Shown: one piece after another, positions 60,424-64,000 of the stretch | Layout of the letters: the number at the start of each line of letters is the position of its first letter | Position numbering within the stretch: position 1 is the stretch's first letter | From: Diadema setosum | Lineage: Eukaryota; Echinodermata; Echinoidea; Diadematoida; Diadematidae | DNA length: 64,000 bases | Assembly: GCF_964275005.1 (NCBI RefSeq) | Contig: NC_092702.1 | Location: 31,224,726-31,288,725, forward strand | Direction: 5' to 3' | Translations under genes and position numbers: made by a program | Notes under the pieces: model-generated | What the model was told of the DNA's origin: nothing | Databases searched by the model: none | The model's input: the letters and a program-made list of their open reading frames with translations, nothing else

Positions 60424-62163
60424 AGTGTCTAAAAAAAGAAATTGTGTTAATGCTAGCATTAATACCACTCTCAAATACTTTAAGACTACGTCTACAAAAC
60501 CCCAGATGAAATCTAATAATGATTGTTTCAAGGATAAAGGCATGATCATGTGGCACGTTTTGAAGCCCAACCAGCAGCCAGCAATGAAAGCAAAATCGGA
60601 CCTAATACACTATACATAAGAATTAACCCCTGTAGTCTGGTTTGCCATTAATCAGAGCTAAACACTCCCTTGGAACTTGGAGCTATATAGCTTTATAGGA
60701 GCTTTTCGTTTGTTTGGTATTCTCTTCCAATCTATCAACCAAAAGATGTCAGCTGGCACTCTCTCCTTCTTCTGGTAAGTCACACTAATACCTTAAGTCT
60801 TTGTCTCTTTTTGAGGCAGACTTCCATAACGTTTGTATTATAAATACAACAAGTTGCTCTGACCAAGATCTTTCAGCAATCAGCGATGTCAATGACTTTA
60901 CAAGAGTGGGTTTGTCTTTCGATTGCTGTTATCATAACAGGCTGTATGATAGCTCTTCCGCGCTGCTATGCAAGGGAAAAATATTTTGAAAAGGATTTGC
61001 ATGGGAGGAACGGTCCAGTGTGAGCGCATTTTCTATCTTCATGGAAATTATCACACGGAGTCGACAACTTTCGAGGCCGGTTGCCATGGGAACCTGCCGG
61101 ATTTTCAACTGATTATTTGTTTCCCAAAACGAAATCGGCTCTACGACAATCTCGATCGAGATTTAGGAGCTATTCGGTTGGATTAGATAGGTTTCAGAAG
61201 AGCTTCGTGTCACATTTGACTGTGCAGGTTGAAAGATTCCCCAGTTTTTGCTGGATTAAGGCTTGATAGTGAATAGAGAAGGAGCCATTGTCATCGATTT
61301 ATGACGTCAGATGGACGTTACAATGAACGGGATGCTGAGGTCATAAAGTGCACTTGTGAAGTTGTGAGTGAAGCAAACGGCAAGTCAACGACTTATCCAT
61401 AATATGTGAGCCTTTACTCTCTCAAATTTAGTTACCCAAAGTACACTGAGCCAAGCTCAAATGATTCCGTCATCCACTAATATAACTACTCATTATTTGG
61501 AGATAAGACTTCCCAGTGTCGAAGCAAGGACAGGACATTATATATACTAAGTACTCTTTGGTCTGCTTTTTAATGATTAAAGGTGCATATTGTAGCACAA
61601 ATGTTGATGAAAACATGCATACTGGATTTGTTGGAAACCATGTTTGTTTTTTTTCTTTTTTTTTAATCTGACATTGACTAGATCCAGCAAGGACACCATC
61701 TTATAATTTCAGTAGAATACATGGTGCCATTGCAGCATAGATTTTATCTTCCTAGAGAAAGGTTGAAATCTGAGGGTCATTTCATACTTCGTCTTTCTAC
61801 TGTTTGTGTTTTGTCAGATAGTTATAAACTATGAGCCACTAACTAAAACGTAACTCAATGAATGACAAATGCCTCTTAATATTTCTATCTTGATGAAAAT
61901 TTATTTTTATAAACATATTATATTATGAACATTACCCTTTAAAACTTGCTAACCTTTCAAAACTTGTGATTCATATCAGACTTTTTATAACACATTGAGA
62001 TTTAAACAAACAAAAAAGTAATAGAACTTTCTGCACTTTGTTGGCGTGCTGGAGCACCAACCACACCCATAGCAGGAGCATACATTCCATCATCTTTATG
62101 TCCATGCAATTGTAATGATTGACCGTGATTGAAAGCTGTTGGGAATGAGAATGAGAAACTTAC

Positions 62164-63003
62164 CAGGTGGAGCTAGAATCCAGCTGGTCCACCCTACTTT
62201 CTCAAAGCTGACTCTGTACTTGTGTAGTTGACATCTGACTCTGGCCGGTCTGGATGAAGAAGCGGTCGATCGATTGTTCTCAGCGCGGCGTTTACGTCTT
62301 ACCGCCGCTGACCCGCTTTCAACCGCGACTTCCGCGTTCCCGACCGCGTCGATCGCTTCCGCAGTATCGGTCGACTTCTGCGACACGACCGCCGAATCAT
62401 TCCACGACCTTCCTCCAGTTCGCCTATCTGGTATGACTGGGGGATGACGCGGCATAAGTTTCCAGCCGCTTGGCGTTAGTGACGCCACTACACCTCGACT
62501 TCCCAGCGGCATTCTGATGTCCCGCCGATGGATCATATTATCATTTAGATATAAAACCAAAAGCGGTTGTTTCTCTGGCCTGCCGTCTGCAGGGAATTTA
62601 ATAAACCGAACCGTCCTTTGGATATCTTCCCTTGGTGCTCGAACTTTAATTCGAAATGTTCTCCTAATGACACCGGAAGTGTTCGTCGTGCTTAGGTCTA
62701 AACTTCTTGCGGCGTGCACGAACGCCTTTGTGACGTTAAACTCTAGATACCCCGAATACGCCACTTCTATTATTCTTTGATCCATAAGAGAGCTCTGTCT
62801 TCGAATTTCCCCCTTTTTTTCAATTGTATACATATGATAAACTTTGATAAGCGCTCGTTTGTGTTCAGGATTGATGGGATCGGATGCTGAACGCCACTTC
62901 GGATGTCGCTTGAAGAGGACAAGCTCCGCCGACACAATGTTTTCTCGATCCAGAATTCCAGTAACGTCAAAGTCGAATAACTTCTTACTTGTCGATGGTA
63001 GTC
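62164..63003 (-). CDS. BMP/TGF-beta ligand, prodomain and start of mature domain (internal exon), BMP3/GDF10-like
   Basis: An 840-bp exon, phase 1 at both ends. Its acceptor is TTTGCAG|GA (after a T-rich tract) and its donor G|GTAAGT. It starts GA-LPSTSKKLFDFDVTGIL and runs through VSAELVLFKRH and YSGYLEFNVTKAF, the beta-rich latency prodomain of BMP-type ligands that chaperones folding. A Ser/Ala-rich linker leads to the furin site RRKRR (62299-62285). The mature chain then begins AENNRST and reaches RCQLHKYRVSFEKVGWTSWI and LAPPG, with the first knot cysteine and the WxxWI motif. Joined to 34348-34607 the mature chain is 126 aa with all seven cysteines. The signal peptide and prodomain start must be in an upstream exon, which I could not place in 63004-64000. 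A GTG at 62935 is not the start: the frame is open back to the splice site. It is a secreted signalling protein, expected to bind type I/II Ser/Thr kinase receptors or, if BMP3-like, to antagonise them. Confidence 0.93.
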
Positions 63004-64000
63004 CTGCAAAATAGAAACCACATGAGACAGGGCGTTAGTCAGGCGTATTACTCAGCCACCGATGCATCTGTTGGTATTCTCTGAAGAAACAACAAAATTC
63101 TACAGGGTAACAAGCACGATCGACACAAATCATACAATACTCTATAGCTACACATTGGTTACATTATTCAGGATGAGCATTGTGTCGATTTTGTGTAGTG
63201 AGAACAAGATGTTCCATTTTGTATAAATTGTTTGCTTGTTTGTTGATTCAGTGTAAAAAGAAAAAGAACGAAATCACTTAAACCTAATGACCCTACATAC
63301 ACTGCAGATGTAACAGTCACTTTAGCAGAAAATGTAATATACAAAGCTGCGAAAACGGTGAAAGTGAAGAAAGGTATCATCGTGGTTCACAGACCGCTGT
63401 AAAACAGAAACACATTATGACTTGTATAAGGATATGCTTCATTGATTACCCAGGAATTTCGAAGGGTACATCTTTTTTTATTGCAACTGATTGACAAATT
63501 GCCTGACATCGACGACGTAAAGGATTTGTCAATCAGTTACAATAAAAAAACAACTCGAAGCAAAAATTATATTAATTTGAATACATCTTCTTTTGACCCG
63601 TAATGAACTGCCTGAGTGGATCACAAAAAAAAAAAATCGTGTTCAGCTTTTATTACAAGGATCTGCTACCCTTCGATCAGCAAAAATTTGCAATAAAGAT
63701 CATCTCAATTCATTATTGTCGTAACTACCAGATGTCCAGTCCAGATACAGATACATTTAAACTTGGAGTTTAAGTGAAGGTTGTTCTCGGTTTTCTCCTT
63801 CCCTTGTGTTTCTTGTGTTCGCGTAGTTCGATGAGATGGTGTCTAAATAAGCTACTTGCTCTCTTATGTAACTCTTGCATTATGTCGAACAATTCGCACC
63901 CGATTTGTGTATTTCGTCCTATCCCCTTCTTCTTGTGTCTTGCTTAGAAAGCGTATCTTGCTTACAAAGCACCTTGCCTATGATAAGCTTTGTTGTGCCC
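63004..64000. other. Upstream intron of the BMP-like gene (presumed), with a hairpin
   Basis: No exon with a signal peptide and a phase-1 donor could be recognised here. An inverted repeat lies at 63473-63550. The rest is AT-rich with nothing recognisable. Confidence 0.5.
63473..63550. repeat. Hairpin with 27-bp arms
   Basis: 63473-63499 (T7, A, then TTGCAACTGATTGACAAAT) is complementary to 63524-63550 except for one position, with a 24-nt loop. It may be a tiny foldback element or a transcribed hairpin in the upstream intron of the BMP-like gene. No direct-repeat flanks. Confidence 0.8.

Larger units (their letters stand above)
34608..62163 (-). other. 27.6-kb intron of the BMP3/GDF10-like gene
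   Basis: The donor is G|GTAAGT (62163-62158) and the acceptor TTGTAG (34608). The intron interrupts codon phase 1 between APPG and YDGN of the mature domain. It is filled with microsatellites, a piggyBac-like element, MITEs and a degenerate tandem array. No second gene was recognised inside it. Open frames at 37600-37929, 39912-40217, 43530-43907, 54278-54619 and 59285-59614 have no family resemblance I can name. Stretches of more than 300 bp not listed separately (for example 38860-41350, 42510-46150, 49000-52290, 57110-59900) show nothing I can identify. Confidence 0.85.

Noticed and set aside
60671-60710. Possible fourth ultra-short palindrome (CTTGGAGCTATATAGCT)
   Set aside because: The right side reads TATAGGAGCTTTT, not TAGCTCC, so the full palindrome does not form, and no 7-bp flanking repeat is present.
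62096-62935. Treating the BMP-like exon as a complete single-exon protein ending near 62096
   Set aside because: The frame past 62164 leaves the TGF-beta pattern exactly at a GTAAGT donor, and the missing cysteines are found in phase at 34607.
1-64000. LTR retroelements, Polintons or other virus-like elements
   Set aside because: No long terminal direct repeats, integrase, protease or capsid-like frames were recognised; the only reverse transcriptase is that of the LINE at 1.5-4.4 kb.

Overview
The window looks like a stretch of nuclear DNA from an AT-rich marine invertebrate genome. A deuterostome, most likely an echinoderm, is the best guess. The basis is spliced metazoan genes with GT-AG introns, dense dinucleotide to tetranucleotide microsatellites, a jockey/CR1/L2-type LINE, tRNA-derived SINEs and many short non-autonomous DNA transposons. 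The exact phylum is inference. No prokaryotic features, rRNA, CRISPR array or intact tRNA gene were seen.

Two host genes can be read with confidence. (1) A complete three-exon PRELID1-type gene lies on the + strand at 10493-12369. It encodes 204 aa, and all splice junctions and phases agree. The product should be a mitochondrial intermembrane-space phosphatidic-acid carrier. (2) The 3' part of a TGF-beta/BMP ligand gene lies on the - strand. An 840-bp prodomain and early mature-domain exon (62164-63003) joins across a 27.6-kb intron to the last exon (34348-34607). Together they give a complete seven-cysteine mature domain with a dibasic furin site. The ending SCAC-H, the NHAT-V-Q helix and the PCCVP motif favour the BMP3/GDF10 branch. 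The first exon, with signal peptide, was not found and probably lies beyond 64000.

Layout: 1-1.5 kb simple repeats; 1.5-4.4 kb a 5'-truncated, frame-broken LINE on the - strand; 4.4-10.4 kb gene-free upstream DNA rich in hairpins; 10.4-12.4 kb PRELID1; 12.5-34.3 kb an intergenic field of mobile elements. That field holds two copies of a 1.1-kb Helentron-like element, one of them split by a Tigger-like element, plus a tRNA-derived SINE, foldback elements and MITEs. From 34.3 to 63.0 kb is the BMP-like gene, whose giant intron carries a piggyBac-like TTAA element, further MITEs, a 0.9-kb degenerate tandem array and many microsatellites.

The most unusual signal is a set of three tiny palindromes (24, 28 and 29 bp) at 5187, 11124 and 50278. 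They share the ends CA-A/T-R-GAGCTA / TAGCTCC-A/T-TG. Each is bracketed by a different 7-bp direct repeat, exact in two cases and 6/7 in the third. They look like an ultra-short mobile palindrome family with a 7-bp target-site duplication, or the remains of a larger transposon that left only its ends.
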